6,609 nt of DNA from Bacteroides sp. (GTDB lineage: Bacteria; Bacteroidota; Bacteroidia; Bacteroidales; SM23-62), in contig DAOUVF010000174.1 of NCBI GenBank assembly GCA_030667765.1, positions 1-6,609 on the forward strand, given 5' to 3'. Position numbers and translations under genes: made by a program. The notes below the pieces were generated by a model. That model had not been told where the DNA came from, made no database searches, and saw only the letters and a list, made by a program, of their open reading frames with translations. Of this stretch, positions 6,348 through 6,609 are shown in pieces (within the stretch, counting starts at the first letter, position 1; each line of letters begins with the position of its first letter).

Positions 6348-6527
6348 TCAGTCAGCTTTTGGACTTTCAAAATCCATCACCTGATGAGCTGCATACATTT
6401 TGAGGTAGAATTGATAATCCGGTATTACCTCATTGGTATTCAGTGCCACTTCCTCACGTTCTTCGGATATTTCTTCGGGATATATCGTTATCAATGAATT
6501 AGTAATATCGCCAAAATGCCATTGCAT
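6348..6527 (-). CDS. Small 59-residue ORF of unknown function
   Basis: The ORF begins at an ATG at 6527-6525 and stops at TGA 6350-6348. The protein starts MQWHFGDITNSLITIYPEEI, has an acidic middle (SEEREEV) and an aromatic segment (DYQFYLKMYAAHQVM), and is acidic overall. It has no signal peptide or membrane segment, and I do not recognise a family. Support for it being real comes from its reading-frame composition and from the TAATG overlap with the stop of the upstream gene, a common arrangement for translational coupling. The same frame stays open for 20 more codons upstream to a TGA at 6588-6590, but without a usual start. A less likely reading is therefore that it is the tail of a frameshifted longer gene. 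Confidence 0.5.
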   Translation of the reverse strand: MQWHFGDITNSLITIYPEEISEEREEVALNTNEVIPDYQFYLKMYAAHQVMDFESPKAD

Positions 6528-6609
6528 TATATCTTGTCCAACCGGGTTATCCCTGCTGTTAAAGCAGCATTGATAGCATCCCGGAACTCATGCATTTGTA
6601 AGGATCTCC
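6527..6609 (-). CDS. C-terminal end of an unidentified gene (enters from the right edge)
   Basis: Only the last 26 codons are in the window, ending FRDAINAALTAGITRLDKI before a TAA at 6529-6527. The stretch reads as an amphipathic helix followed by a short tail, as many cytoplasmic proteins end. An internal Met codon five residues in could in principle start a 22-residue peptide, but a longer gene coming from outside is more likely. The stop overlaps by one base the ATG of the small ORF that follows. The family cannot be named from so little sequence. Confidence 0.45.
   Translation of the reverse strand, partial: RSLQMHEFRDAINAALTAGITRLDKI

Noticed and set aside
1..6609. CRISPR arrays, tRNA or rRNA genes, insertion sequences
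   Set aside because: No regularly spaced repeats, no tRNA-like cloverleaf, no transposase reading frame and no terminal inverted repeats with target duplications were seen.

Overview
The window looks like a piece of a Bacteroidota (Bacteroidales-like) chromosome. This rests on several things: moderate-to-low GC by eye, starts that mostly lack a Shine-Dalgarno sequence, a TolC plus HlyD-type adaptor pair of the kind common in that phylum, a DUF3108 protein, and one gene whose N-terminus resembles the arm-binding domain of Bacteroidota tyrosine integrases. The phylum is an inference; no rRNA or other decisive marker is present.

Layout. From about 4490 down to base 1, five genes lie head to tail on the minus strand with gaps of only 25 to 55 bases and look like one operon. 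In transcription order they are a TolC-family outer-membrane protein (4490-3114), an RND/MacA-type periplasmic adaptor (3067-1757), tsaB for the t6A37 tRNA modification (1731-1018), a secreted DUF3108 protein (962-165), and the first 40 codons of efp, elongation factor P (122 to the window edge). No inner-membrane pump gene is in the window, so the TolC/adaptor pair must use a transporter encoded elsewhere. tsaB and efp both serve translation, so the cluster mixes envelope and translation functions.

A 129-base divergent intergenic region (4491-4619) separates this operon from a plus-strand YgjP/DUF45-type zinc metallopeptidase (4620-5345), which has an unusually strong AGGAGG site. Its stop codon overlaps by 4 bases the stop of a convergent minus-strand gene (about 6217-5342). 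That gene encodes an unrecognised 291-residue protein with an arm-domain-like N-terminus and no integrase catalytic domain. Its start region carries three copies of a CGGCATG motif, two direct and one inverted, plus a 10-bp palindrome.

The right end (6348-6609) holds two minus-strand pieces: a 59-residue ORF of unknown function, and the last 26 codons of an upstream gene. They are joined by a TAATG stop/start overlap.

Most of the window is ordinary housekeeping and envelope DNA. The best candidate for something undescribed is the 291-residue protein with its repeat cluster; the evidence for it is structural and suggestive only.
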